In this document: piece by piece, positions 1 to 8,006 of the stretch
Numbering within the stretch: position 1 is the first letter of the stretch
Layout of the letters: the number at the start of each line of letters is the position of its first letter
Source: Tissierellales bacterium
Lineage (GTDB): Bacteria > Bacillota > Clostridia > Tissierellales > Tissierellaceae
DNA length: 28,256 nucleotides
Direction of reading: 5' to 3'
Assembly (NCBI GenBank): GCA_030146705.1
Contig: JASLBE010000015.1
Coordinates: forward strand, 1-28,256
Position numbers and translations under genes: made by a program
Notes under the pieces: model-generated
The model's input: only the letters and a program-made list of their open reading frames with translations
The model's database searches: none
Told to the model about the DNA's origin: nothing

Positions 1-70
1 TAAAACTATACCCGACCTTTACTTCCTTCCTGTCTTTTTTAGCATTATTATATAATACTAGCTTCTTCAT
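1..70 (-). CDS. Partial CDS at left edge, N-terminus of a small (possibly DUF2628/HrgC-like) membrane protein
   Basis: Only the first 23 codons are inside the window. The ATG at 70-68 is preceded by a strong GGAGGAGGG Shine-Dalgarno sequence with a 5-nt spacer, and an upstream promoter fits it. The start reads MKKLVLYNNAKKDRKEVKVG, a lysine-rich lead-in followed by a VKVGYSF segment. That segment resembles the beginning of short DUF2628/HrgC-type membrane proteins, where a VKVGFSW stretch precedes the first membrane span. The family guess rests on so few residues that it is tentative; the existence of a gene is well supported. It is transcribed divergently from the PucR-like regulator. Confidence 0.6.
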   Translation of the reverse strand, partial: MKKLVLYNNAKKDRKEVKVGYSF

Positions 71-125
71 AACATCCCTCCTCCGTTTTAAAAGATTGTT
101 TAATTTTTAACTATCTTTCAACTAT

Positions 126-154
126 ATTGTAACATATCTTACGTAAAAAGTTAA
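126..154 (-). promoter_or_regulatory. Sigma-A promoter of the left-edge gene
   Basis: On the minus strand there is a TTAACT -35 box (154-149), a 17-nt spacer and a TACAAT -10 box (131-126) with the extended TGn element just upstream. This leaves about a 50-nt leader before the ATG at 70. Confidence 0.55.
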
Positions 155-256
155 CAAGTCTAGCATTTTTTTACATTTTTCTTTATTTTCTAATTCTTTT
201 AAAAATTTCTATCCTCCTAATTCTAATGTATAATCAAAATTATTGGAGTTGATTTT

Positions 257-1831
257 ATGTTATTTAAAGATTTAATAGAAGGATATGACTTTAAGTATTT
301 AGATAAAAACCTAGGTTACCTAGAAATAAAAACTATAAAACTTATAGATGATCCTAAGGATATTAAGAAAATTGTTGACCCTGCCAGGTCTTTTCTTATT
401 TTTACAGGTAAGGCCCTAGAAAATAGGGGGCTTATAGACTTTATAAACTCCCTATCCAGCCTAGCAGTTGTAGGACTTCAAAATAAGGAGGCCTTAAAAA
501 AAATAAGCTTTCCCCAGCTTGTTATTTTCCCCCAAAAAATAAGTCCAGCCAGCCTAACTATTGGCCTCCTAGATAGGCTAAGAGAGGCCCAGGCCCAACT
601 AATTAGGCAAAATGAATATGTCAATAGGGTTTTTATGGAGATGAATATAAACCAGGCCAGCCTAGAAGAATATGTTGATTTTCTAAGTAATATAATAAAG
701 AAGGATATTATCTACTACGGCAGGCTAGACTATCTTACCTATGCTACTGGCGACTTTTTTTTAGACCCTGAAAGCCTAAAGGACCAAGCTAGTTCCACAG
801 TTAATGACTACTACACCCAGGTCCTAGTAGAAAACCATAGGGTCTATGGCTATATTTTTGTTAAGGACCTTCCCAAGAATATTTCTGAAAAAGATAGGTT
901 AATTATTGAATACACTTCATCTATGATTTTAATTAAGATACAAAACCAAATTGCCATAGATAATTCTAAGGAAATTGTTAGGTCTGACCTAATAGCCGAC
1001 CTTTGTATGAACAATATTAAGTCCAAGGAGGAGGTTATTTTCAGGGCCAATATCCAGGGTTGGGAGCTTAAGTCCTCTGGCCTTTTAGCTGTCATTTTTG
1101 ATATTGATGACTTTAAGCACACTATGGTCCACTCAAATAAAAACTATGAGGACTTGGAGGAAGAAAAGCAACTTATATATAGTCTTATAATTAAGGAGAT
1201 GGATAATATTCCCTATGCTTCTTACTATTACAGTAAGTCTGATAGTATTATTTTTCTAGTAAATGTAGACTTTAAAAACAACCTAGCTGACCTTGATAGG
1301 TTTATTGTAGAAAATATCAAACCAATCCATAATATTTTAAACAACCAGGGCCTAAGCTTCACCCTAACCATTGGTATTGGTACCTATTATGATGACATAA
1401 TGGAAACTTATAAAAGCTATAATGAAGCTATTGAGTCTATAAATATTAGCCGGATTTTTAAAGAAATTGATGATGTCTCCTGCTACAAGGATGTAATAAT
1501 TTTTAAAGACCTAATGGAGATTATGACTAGGAAGGGCTATAACTCTATTTATACTAATCTTGTTAAAAAAATTATTGACCTTGATAGGGAAAATAAAACT
1601 GAATACTTTAAGACCCTAAAGTCTATTATTAAAAATGACTGGAATTTAAAAGATAGTTCTGAAAGTTTGTTTATCCACTACAATACTGTCCTATATAGGT
1701 TTGAAAAAATCAAAGACCTCTTAGGTATGTCCTTGGATAATTTTTATGAAAAGCTTATAATTACCCTAACAGTTATGCTCCTAGAGGTTGAAAAACATAT
1801 TGATTTTAATAAGGGTGTCTTTAAAAAATAG
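257..1831 (+). CDS. PucR/CdaR-family transcriptional regulator
   Basis: A 524-residue regulator. The N-terminal 120 or so residues resemble the PucR-type ligand-binding region. A middle region contains a degenerate GGDEF-like segment around residues 275-290 (LLAVIFDIDDF). The C-terminus (about 456-515) carries the PucR-type helix-turn-helix, with the typical YNTVLYRFEKIKDLLG stretch. Proteins of this family sense metabolites such as purines, amino acids or sugar acids and usually activate nearby catabolic operons. Here it sits 190 bp upstream of, and co-directional with, two membrane proteins and an M20 amidohydrolase, so that operon is its probable target (inference). The start at 257 is supported by TTGGAG 10 nt upstream and a TATAAT box at 229-234. 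Confidence 0.85.
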   Translation: MLFKDLIEGYDFKYLDKNLGYLEIKTIKLIDDPKDIKKIVDPARSFLIFTGKALENRGLIDFINSLSSLAVVGLQNKEALKKISFPQLVIFPQKISPASLTIGLLDRLREAQAQLIRQNEYVNRVFMEMNINQASLEEYVDFLSNIIKKDIIYYGRLDYLTYATGDFFLDPESLKDQASSTVNDYYTQVLVENHRVYGYIFVKDLPKNISEKDRLIIEYTSSMILIKIQNQIAIDNSKEIVRSDLIADLCMNNIKSKEEVIFRANIQGWELKSSGLLAVIFDIDDFKHTMVHSNKNYEDLEEEKQLIYSLIIKEMDNIPYASYYYSKSDSIIFLVNVDFKNNLADLDRFIVENIKPIHNILNNQGLSFTLTIGIGTYYDDIMETYKSYNEAIESINISRIFKEIDDVSCYKDVIIFKDLMEIMTRKGYNSIYTNLVKKIIDLDRENKTEYFKTLKSIIKNDWNLKDSSESLFIHYNTVLYRFEKIKDLLGMSLDNFYEKLIITLTVMLLEVEKHIDFNKGVFKK

Positions 1832-1835
1832 GCCT

Positions 1836-1868
1836 GGTCCTGGATACAAGTGTTGGTATTCCAGGGCC
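1836..1868 (+). terminator. Possible hairpin after the PucR-like gene
   Basis: An imperfect GC-rich inverted repeat (GGTCCTGGATAC against GTATTCCAGGGCC, with one bulge and a G-T pair) begins just after the stop codon. No clean T-run follows, so it is a weak terminator candidate. Confidence 0.4.
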
Positions 1869-1957
1869 CTTGTTATTTAATTACAAATATAGAGGCCTAG
1901 TATTATGGTTGGTTTACATATACTTTTCTCCTTCTCTAGAGTATTATGTAAAACATG

Positions 1958-1986
1958 TTGAAAATGAAAATTACTTATGCGCATAA
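1958..1986 (+). promoter_or_regulatory. Promoter/operator region of the DUF5058-M20 operon
   Basis: A TTGAAA -35-like box at 1958-1963 is followed 11 nt later by the perfect 12-bp palindrome TTATGCGCATAA (1975-1986), whose right half covers where a -10 box would fall. The palindrome is a plausible operator. The -10 element itself is poor, consistent with a promoter that needs an activator such as the PucR-like protein encoded upstream (inference). Confidence 0.4.
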
Positions 1987-2021
1987 ATTTAAGTTTTCTA
2001 TAAAATCTTAGGAGGTATTAT

Positions 2022-2729
2022 ATGAATTCTGAAGTTTATAATGTAGCAAATTCTACAAAACTTTGGCTGGCTTCTATTCCAATTGTAATTATAGTTGGTA
2101 TCCAAGCCATAGTTTTTACAAAAAAATCCAAGGAGGCTGCAAAAATTGTAGGCCTAGACCAAGGGGCCATAAAAAAAGCCTTTAAGGTTGGAGCAATTTC
2201 TTCCATAGGACCTGCCCTAGGTGTTTTCCTGGTTATGCTGGGACTTATGTCTGTAATTGGGGGGCCCTTAGCCTGGATGCGTCTTTCTGTTATTGGGTCT
2301 GCCCCTGCTGAACTAACTGCTGCCCAAATGGCTGCTGAGAGTATGGGAACAGAGGTTGGGTCTAGTAGCTATGGCCTAGTCCATTTTGCTGGTGCTGCTT
2401 GGATTATGGCCCTTAATGGGTCTGGCTGGCTAGTTTTTAGTGGACTTTTTGGAAATAAACTGGGCCTTATTAATGAAAAATTATCAGGGGGGAATGTCCT
2501 ACTAACTGCTGCTATTGGAACTGCTGCAACTTGTGGTGCCATGGCCTACTTAGTTGGAACCCACCTTGTTAAACTAGATGCCAATACTGCTGCTGCTATT
2601 GTTGCTGGTATTAGTATGGTATTTTTAAATAAGTGGTCTGAAAAAATGCCTAAGTTAAAAGAGTATAACCTAGGTCTTGCGATGATAGTTGGTATGGTTG
2701 GTGGAGTTATTTTTAATAGGATTGCCTAG
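2022..2729 (+). CDS. DUF5058-family integral membrane protein
   Basis: A 235-residue, strongly hydrophobic protein with about six predicted membrane segments (roughly residues 15-32, 55-80, 116-135, 158-175, 188-205 and 215-233). It is rich in Gly and Ala, with small-residue motifs such as GSSSYGLVHFAGAAW. The sequence fits the DUF5058 family, found in clostridia and actinobacteria next to amidohydrolases. Biochemical function is unknown; a substrate carrier subunit is a reasonable inference because the next gene encodes a second membrane protein and the third a cytosolic hydrolase. The start is set by TTAGGAGG 6 nt upstream. The gap to the next gene is only 11 nt, so the two are co-translated. 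Confidence 0.75.
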   Translation: MNSEVYNVANSTKLWLASIPIVIIVGIQAIVFTKKSKEAAKIVGLDQGAIKKAFKVGAISSIGPALGVFLVMLGLMSVIGGPLAWMRLSVIGSAPAELTAAQMAAESMGTEVGSSSYGLVHFAGAAWIMALNGSGWLVFSGLFGNKLGLINEKLSGGNVLLTAAIGTAATCGAMAYLVGTHLVKLDANTAAAIVAGISMVFLNKWSEKMPKLKEYNLGLAMIVGMVGGVIFNRIA

Positions 2730-2740
2730 GAGGGTTATTT

Positions 2741-3412
2741 ATGAAAGATTATAATGAAGTTTTTACTAAACCTATAGCCAGGCTAGGAAGGATGACAAAT
2801 CTTTTGGCAGCCTTGTTTAGCTTTGTGCCTGCCTTATGTATTTATTTTTTTTATGGCACAATTCCAAGCCTTAGGGAAATTATTACTGGCTGGTTTTTAA
2901 TAGCCTCTATCTATGGAGTCTATTATGTTGTTGAACCAGTTTCTTATTTTCCTGTTGTTGGGCTTCCAGGAATATATATGATTTGCCTGGCTGGAAATAT
3001 TGCAAATATGAGGATTCCCAGTGCTGCTATTGCCCAGGAGGCTGTAGGGGTAACCCCTGGTAGTAGGGAGGCTGAACTAGTATCTACTGTTGGTATTGCT
3101 GGTTCTGTAATAACTAATTTAATTATAGTTAGCCTGGCTGCATTTTCTGGAGCCAAGATTATGGGCCTTGTTCCAGCAATTGTAAAAGAAGCCTTTACCT
3201 ATGTTTCTCCTGCTATTTACGGGTCAATGTTTGCCATGTTTGCAGTTAAGGACTTTGCCCTTGGTGGGTATGCCCTAGGAGTAACCATACTTATGTTGGC
3301 CTTTACTGGTATCCCAACCTATCTTATGATACCTATTGCTGTCTTTTCATCAATATTTATTGCTGTTAAAAAAACAAAGAAGAAAATAAAAATGGAAGCT
3401 TCTTCCATATAA
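2741..3412 (+). CDS. Multi-span membrane protein, partner of the DUF5058 protein
   Basis: A 223-residue membrane protein of unknown family with about six hydrophobic segments (about 20-38, 45-65, 70-88, 117-138, 155-170 and 178-212) and a basic tail (KKTKKKIK). A conserved-looking loop, GLPGIYMICLAGNIANMRIP, lies near residues 75-94. It begins after an AGGAGGG site, 11 nt downstream of the DUF5058 gene, and ends 13 nt before the M20 gene, so all three form one operon. I infer that it works with the DUF5058 protein as a two-component transporter delivering substrate to the hydrolase; nothing in the sequence proves transport. Confidence 0.7.
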   Translation: MKDYNEVFTKPIARLGRMTNLLAALFSFVPALCIYFFYGTIPSLREIITGWFLIASIYGVYYVVEPVSYFPVVGLPGIYMICLAGNIANMRIPSAAIAQEAVGVTPGSREAELVSTVGIAGSVITNLIIVSLAAFSGAKIMGLVPAIVKEAFTYVSPAIYGSMFAMFAVKDFALGGYALGVTILMLAFTGIPTYLMIPIAVFSSIFIAVKKTKKKIKMEASSI

Positions 3413-3425
3413 AAGAGGTGGATTT

Positions 3426-4601
3426 ATGAATATATTAAAAGAGTTAAAAAAAATAGAGGATGAAATAATATCCTGGAGGAGGCAACTCCATGAAAATCCT
3501 GAGCTGGGCTTAGACCTACCTAAAACTTCAGCCTTTGTAGCCAATAGGCTTGAGGAGTTTGGTATAAGTTTTGAAAAGGGTGTTGGGGTTGACCACTCTG
3601 TTATTGGTTTTATACCTGGAAATAAGGCTGAAAAAACCATAGCCTTCCGTGCAGATATGGACGCCCTTTCCATAGTTGAAGCTACTGGGTTATCTTTTGC
3701 TTCTAAAAATGGTTGTATGCATGCTTGTGGCCACGATGCCCACACTGCTATTTTACTTGGAGCGGCAAAGATTTTAAATGAAAATAGGGATAGGTTAAAA
3801 ACTAATATAGTCCTTATTTTCCAACCTTCTGAAGAGGATTCTAAGGGGGCTAGACCCATAGCAAATTCTGGGATTTTTGAAAAATATAAAATAGAAAAAA
3901 TATATGGTTTACATGTTGGTAGCCTTAGTAGCGATGGAGACCTAGGTAAGGTCTTATTTAATACTGGTCCTATGATGGCCTGTTTAGATAGTTTTAAAAT
4001 AAGGGTTACAGGCAAGGGTGCCCACGGAGCCTTCCCTCATATGGGGGTTGACCCTATTACCATTGCAGCCTATATAGTAACTTCTATCCAGGAAATTATA
4101 AGCAGGGAAGTTCCTGCAACTGAGCCAGGGGTTATTTCTATTGGAAAATTCCAGGCTGGAACAGCCTATAATATAATTCCTAATTATGTTGAAATTGAAG
4201 GAACTGCTAGGGCTGTTACTGAAAAGCAAAGGCAGTATATTTCAAAAAGGATTGGCGAGCTTGCTAGGTCAATAGCAACTGGTCTAAGGGGGTCTGTTGA
4301 CTACGATTATACTTTTGGTGCCCCTCCCCTTGTTAATAATAAGGAGGTCACCCTTGAAGCTATTGCCAGTGCAAAAAAACTTTTCCCAGAAGAGCAAGTT
4401 ATGGTTACAAATACCCCAGTTATGGTTGGTGAAGACTTTGCCGAATACCTAGAGAAGGTTCCTGGAACCTTTATGTTTGTTGAAACTATGCTTCCAATTG
4501 ATGGCAAGATTTATCCCCACCACAACCCTAAATTTGCCCTGGATGAAAGTAGGTTCATAGAGGCAGCAAGTTTATTTGTTCAAATTGCCCTAGATAATTA
4601 A
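3426..4601 (+). CDS. M20-family metal-dependent amidohydrolase/aminoacylase
   Basis: A 391-residue M20D-type hydrolase, full length for the family. Visible metal-site and signature motifs are FRADMDAL (74-81), MHACGHDAH (98-106), QPSEE (133-137), GLHV (161-164), the lid-domain GKGAHGAFPHMGVDP, GTAYNIIPN, GEDFAEY and a C-terminal HHNPKFALDE. Family members (hippurate hydrolase, N-acyl-amino-acid amidohydrolase, indole-acetyl amino acid hydrolase) remove an acyl group from N-acyl amino acids in the cytosol using a two-metal centre. The exact substrate cannot be read from sequence. It is the last gene of the DUF5058 operon, and a hairpin follows at 4619. The start follows AAGAGGTGG. Confidence 0.88.
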   Translation: MNILKELKKIEDEIISWRRQLHENPELGLDLPKTSAFVANRLEEFGISFEKGVGVDHSVIGFIPGNKAEKTIAFRADMDALSIVEATGLSFASKNGCMHACGHDAHTAILLGAAKILNENRDRLKTNIVLIFQPSEEDSKGARPIANSGIFEKYKIEKIYGLHVGSLSSDGDLGKVLFNTGPMMACLDSFKIRVTGKGAHGAFPHMGVDPITIAAYIVTSIQEIISREVPATEPGVISIGKFQAGTAYNIIPNYVEIEGTARAVTEKQRQYISKRIGELARSIATGLRGSVDYDYTFGAPPLVNNKEVTLEAIASAKKLFPEEQVMVTNTPVMVGEDFAEYLEKVPGTFMFVETMLPIDGKIYPHHNPKFALDESRFIEAASLFVQIALDN

Positions 4602-4618
4602 ACTTTAAAATAATAACC

Positions 4619-4659
4619 AAAAAAAGGTCAACCTATCCCCATAGGCTGACCTTTTTTTT
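4619..4659. terminator. Bidirectional terminator between M20 gene and small membrane protein
   Basis: The stem AAAAAAGGTCA-ACCTAT pairs with ATAGGC-TGACCTTTTTT (one mismatch) around a CCCC loop. A-run and T-run flanks make it work in both directions. Its right edge overlaps the stop codon of the convergent minus-strand gene. Confidence 0.85.
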
Positions 4660-4966
4660 ATTTTTTATCTTTCTTAGACAATTGGTTACCAACCAGGCTC
4701 AATAAGCCATATATAAATACATAGACCAGGGCTGACCTATTGTAGTATATTGGAATGCTTAGTAAAAACATAAGCATAACTAGGAAGGAAAAACCTAAAC
4801 TTTTTCCATACTTTATAGCCGAAAAAAGGCTTAAAATAAAAATACCTACTGGCATAATGACTAAAAGTAGGTCCATATTAGCCCCTGTCCCACTTGTAAA
4901 TCTTGGTAGAATATAAAACATAAGTCCTAGTATTAGGCTGGCCATATTAAATATTTTTTTATCCAT
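4658..4966 (-). CDS. Small four-span membrane protein, unknown function
   Basis: A 102-residue protein with about four hydrophobic stretches (about 7-22, 31-48, 55-71 and 77-92) and a basic C-terminus (SKKDKK). I do not recognise the family. The start at 4966 has an AGGAGG site 6 nt upstream. It lies 16 nt downstream of the DeoR-family gene on the same strand and is probably co-transcribed with it; a functional link to the regulator or the divergent alcohol dehydrogenase is possible but not shown. Confidence 0.65.
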   Translation of the reverse strand: MDKKIFNMASLILGLMFYILPRFTSGTGANMDLLLVIMPVGIFILSLFSAIKYGKSLGFSFLVMLMFLLSIPIYYNRSALVYVFIYGLLSLVGNQLSKKDKK

Positions 4967-4982
4967 TAAAACCTCCTGCTAA

Positions 4983-5750
4983 TTAAACTAAAACTAGCCT
5001 AGTAATTTTTTTATACTGGTCTAGCCTAAGTATTTCATTTGTCCCATCTGTAATAATTTCCTTAAAATCTTCAAGCCCTCCAATTTTATAAAATGATGTT
5101 TTATTAAACTTAGTGCTTTCAGAAAGTAAAAAACTCGCCTTGCTCCTCCTAATCATAGACTCTTTTCCAGCAACTTCAACAGGACCAGCAGTAGTAACTC
5201 CATTGTCTAAATCAACCCCGTTACTTCCAAGAAAAACCTTGTCAAAATACATTTTTTCTAGGTCTGCAACAACAAGATTTCCCTCAACACTTTTAGTTAA
5301 GGGGAAAAAAGTTCCTCCTAGTAAAAAAACATCTAGCTTAGACTTGCCATCAAGTTCATTTAAAAATCCTATGGAGTTGGTTATAATTTTTACATCATTA
5401 GCTTCTATGTACTTGCCCATTAAGGCCGTAAGTGTACTAGAATTTATCCCAACTACATCCCCATCTTCTATTAGGGAGGCAGCATAGCTGGCAATCCTAT
5501 TTTTATCTTCTTGGTTTTCTTCCCTTTTAAGGTTAAAATCATACTGGTGGTTAACAGGATTTAAAAGCATAGCCCCGCCATGAACCCTCTTAATAAAGCC
5601 TGCCTTTTCAATCTCATCTAGGTCCCTTCTCATAGTTGACTTAGAAACCTTGAACTTATTAATTAATTCATTTATGCTTACAACACTACCAAGGTTCTTA
5701 TTTTCTTCCATATAATTTATAATTTTTAAATGCCTTTCCTCTTTAAACAT
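4983..5750 (-). CDS. DeoR-family transcriptional regulator
   Basis: A 255-residue protein, standard for the DeoR/GlpR sugar-metabolism repressors. The N-terminus begins MFKEERHLKIINYMEENKN and continues into a winged helix with the family signature KVSKSTMRRDLDEIEKAGFIKRVHGGA (about 35-61). The C-terminal sensor domain contains GDVVGINSSTLTALMGKYI, LLGGTFFP and DKVFLGSNGVD, typical of the sugar-phosphate-binding DeoRC fold. Such proteins normally repress adjacent genes until a phosphorylated sugar binds. The divergent neighbour is an iron alcohol dehydrogenase, which is the obvious candidate target. The start is supported by GGGAG upstream. Confidence 0.88.
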   Translation of the reverse strand: MFKEERHLKIINYMEENKNLGSVVSINELINKFKVSKSTMRRDLDEIEKAGFIKRVHGGAMLLNPVNHQYDFNLKREENQEDKNRIASYAASLIEDGDVVGINSSTLTALMGKYIEANDVKIITNSIGFLNELDGKSKLDVFLLGGTFFPLTKSVEGNLVVADLEKMYFDKVFLGSNGVDLDNGVTTAGPVEVAGKESMIRRSKASFLLSESTKFNKTSFYKIGGLEDFKEIITDGTNEILRLDQYKKITRLVLV

Positions 5751-5771
5751 CTCACGACTCCCTCCATGTTT

Positions 5772-5856
5772 ATCTTACCATATTTTGGATTAAATATATT
5801 AATTTTTTATTAAGTTATGACTGTTTGTGATTTTTTATGAACAAATATGGTATAAT
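5772..5856. promoter_or_regulatory. Divergent, mirror-symmetric promoter pair for deoR-type gene and adh
   Basis: The rightward promoter has an extended -10 TGGTATAAT (5848-5856). The leftward promoter has TGGTAAGAT on the minus strand (5780-5772). The same nonamer is inverted at both (ACCATATTT at 5777-5785, AAATATGGT at 5843-5851), leaving a 57-bp space between the arms. This arrangement could also hold operators for the DeoR protein (inference). Confidence 0.55.
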
Positions 5857-5897
5857 TTTATACAAAGATATCACTTTACTATATTGGGAGGGATTTT

Positions 5898-7067
5898 ATG
5901 AGTAGATTTGTAATGCCTAGAGATGTTTTTTTTGGAGAAAATGCTTTAGAGGACCTAAAAATATTAGAGGGTCATAAAAAAGCAATTATTGTAACTGGTG
6001 GCTCATCTATGAAAAAATTTGGTTTCTTAGATAAGTTGGAATCCATATTAGTTGGAATTGGCCTAGAAGTTAAATATATAAATGGGATTGAACCAGACCC
6101 TTCAGTTGAAACAGTCTTAAAAGGTGCCAAGACTATGGAGGATTTTGGTCCAGATGTAATAATTGGAATTGGTGGTGGGTCTACTATTGATGCAGCCAAG
6201 GCTATGTGGGTTTTCTATGAGCATCCTAACCTTAGTTTTGACGATGTTAAGGAGGCCTTTAGCATACCTAGCCTTAGGAAAAAAGCTATCCTTGTTGCCA
6301 TTCCATCAACTAGTGGAACTGCAACTGAGGTAACTTCTGCAGCAGTTGTTACCAACTATGAAGAAAAAGTTAAATATCCCCTAGTTAGCCCTGAGCTTGT
6401 TCCAGACATAGCTATCTTAGACACAAGTATTCCCCAAACCCTACTTCCCCACCTAGTTGCCCACACTGGGATGGATGCCTTAACCCATGCCATTGAAGCC
6501 TATGTGGCAACAGGAAAAAGTAGGATTTCTCAAGGCCTGGCAAGGCAAGCTATTGAAGGAATTTATAACAACCTGGTTATGTCCTACAATGGGTCTAAGG
6601 AGGCTAGGGCTGAAATGCATATGGCCCAGTCTTTAGCTGGAATGGCCTTTAGTAATGCTGGGCTTGGGATTGCCCATAGTATTGCCCACCAAACGGGAGT
6701 TCCTTTCGAACTATCTCATGGTTGTTGCAATGCTGTTTTACTCCCATATATAATCCAATTTAATGCAAAAACTAATATGGAAAGTTATGGAGAAATTGCT
6801 AGGTTCTTAGGGCTAGCAGGAGCTACAAACCAGCAACTTGTATCTTCCCTGGTAGACTCTATTTTTAACCTAAATAAAAAATTAGATATCCACACTAACT
6901 TCAAAGACTTTGGAGTTGCGGAAGATGTTCTTTTGGACCAACTAGACTATATGGCAAAAAATGCCTTAAAGGATGGAAATACTCCTACAAATCCAAGGGA
7001 AGCCTCTCTTGAAGATATTAAAAATATCCTTAAGGCTGCCTACTATGGCAAACCTGTTGCTTTTTAA
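5898..7067 (+). CDS. Iron-containing alcohol dehydrogenase
   Basis: A 389-residue group III alcohol dehydrogenase. The nucleotide-binding GGGSTIDAAKA motif is at 92-102 and the substrate-domain PSTSGTATEVT at 136-146. The four metal ligands follow family spacing: Asp193 and His197 (GMDALTHAIEAY), His260 (GLGIAHSIAHQ) and His274 (ELSHG). The family reduces aldehydes to alcohols with NAD(P)H, as in butanol, 1,2-propanediol or lactaldehyde metabolism; substrate is not determinable here. Control by the divergent DeoR-type regulator suggests a sugar- or polyol-linked role (inference). The start is fixed by GGGAGG 6 nt upstream, and a strong hairpin follows directly. Confidence 0.9.
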   Translation: MSRFVMPRDVFFGENALEDLKILEGHKKAIIVTGGSSMKKFGFLDKLESILVGIGLEVKYINGIEPDPSVETVLKGAKTMEDFGPDVIIGIGGGSTIDAAKAMWVFYEHPNLSFDDVKEAFSIPSLRKKAILVAIPSTSGTATEVTSAAVVTNYEEKVKYPLVSPELVPDIAILDTSIPQTLLPHLVAHTGMDALTHAIEAYVATGKSRISQGLARQAIEGIYNNLVMSYNGSKEARAEMHMAQSLAGMAFSNAGLGIAHSIAHQTGVPFELSHGCCNAVLLPYIIQFNAKTNMESYGEIARFLGLAGATNQQLVSSLVDSIFNLNKKLDIHTNFKDFGVAEDVLLDQLDYMAKNALKDGNTPTNPREASLEDIKNILKAAYYGKPVAF

Positions 7068-7068
7068 T

Positions 7069-7106
7069 AAAAAAACAAGCTTGGTCTACCAAGCTTGTTT
7101 TTATTT
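7069..7106. terminator. Bidirectional terminator between adh and the LiaF-like gene
   Basis: A perfect stem CAAGCTTGG/CCAAGCTTG (7076-7084 and 7089-7097) with a TCTA loop, flanked by A and T runs. It serves both convergent genes. Confidence 0.9.
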
Positions 7107-8006
7107 TTAATCAATCCTATTTATTTCTATATTATTACTAGGATTTATTATCCTTATTTTATTTTTTCCATCCCCACTTGTAAAACTTCCATTAAATATT
7201 GGATTTTCCGGATCACTTCCGTCTATTTCTTTTAAGTTCCAAATAATATTTCCAGTGAAAATATCTTCTTCCCCTCTTGTAAGAATTTCAAGATTCTGGT
7301 CAGACTTAAATAAGATATTAAGTCCCCCATAGTTATCCACTAATATATTACTATCTATCTTATCTAAAACTAGTTTTAGATCATTACCATTTTTAAATTC
7401 AACACCTATGTTACTTGGTAGTCTCAGCCTTAAATTCGAACTATAAATTCTAGAGTTTTCCCTACTATTAAAATCTAAATCTAAGTATAAAATTTCCCCA
7501 GACTTCCTAGTCTTTAGCTTAAGCTCTTCCTCCCCAAGTTCTAGCTTGCCATTTACAAAAAGGTTACCTCCATAGTCTATATCTTGAACATCTCCATACC
7601 TAACTTCTAAGTTATCTCCACCAACTAAGACTACTTTTTCCACATCCTTATCTATTTCTATTTTCCCTTCTAAGTTTAAGACCTTATCTTCATAATTTAT
7701 CTCGTCCCTTAGTTTATCAACTAAACCTATTTCATATACTCCCCAAAGTCCCATATTTGAAACTAGTAAAAATATAATTATTAATATGGACATAAAATCT
7801 ATCCTAATAGTATATTCTTCAGACCCAGAATTTTTCTTATTGGCATAAATTATCTCCAAGCCTAAAAATATAAGAAGCACAGGCCAAAACTTAATGGATG
7901 TAGCTATTATATCCTTCTTTAAGACCAAGGATAGGAATATGGATATCCCGCAAAAAATTAGGGCTAGACCTAGGGAGTAAATCCCAACCTTCTTAGTTTT
8001 CTTCAT
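7107..8006 (-). CDS. LiaF/LiaI-like membrane stress protein
   Basis: The N-terminal 80 or so residues hold paired membrane segments with a FWPVLLIFLGLEIIY stretch, typical of the LiaI/LiaF (DUF5668) transmembrane region, and a third span near 75-90. The rest is an extracytoplasmic beta-rich domain (residues about 110-299) resembling the LiaF-type adhesin fold. LiaF-like proteins modulate cell-envelope stress sensing. It is the last gene of a sigma/anti-sigma operon. I chose the ATG at 8006 because GGAGG lies 9 nt upstream; ATGs at 8015 and 8012 are too close to that site. The start overlaps the upstream gene by 14 nt, so translation is probably coupled. Confidence 0.72.
   Translation of the reverse strand: MKKTKKVGIYSLGLALIFCGISIFLSLVLKKDIIATSIKFWPVLLIFLGLEIIYANKKNSGSEEYTIRIDFMSILIIIFLLVSNMGLWGVYEIGLVDKLRDEINYEDKVLNLEGKIEIDKDVEKVVLVGGDNLEVRYGDVQDIDYGGNLFVNGKLELGEEELKLKTRKSGEILYLDLDFNSRENSRIYSSNLRLRLPSNIGVEFKNGNDLKLVLDKIDSNILVDNYGGLNILFKSDQNLEILTRGEEDIFTGNIIWNLKEIDGSDPENPIFNGSFTSGDGKNKIRIINPSNNIEINRID

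Noticed and set aside
3350..4015. 221-codon open frame on the minus strand
   Set aside because: It lies opposite the M20 gene, whose motifs are complete, and has no ribosome-binding site or recognisable motif; low-GC antisense shadow.
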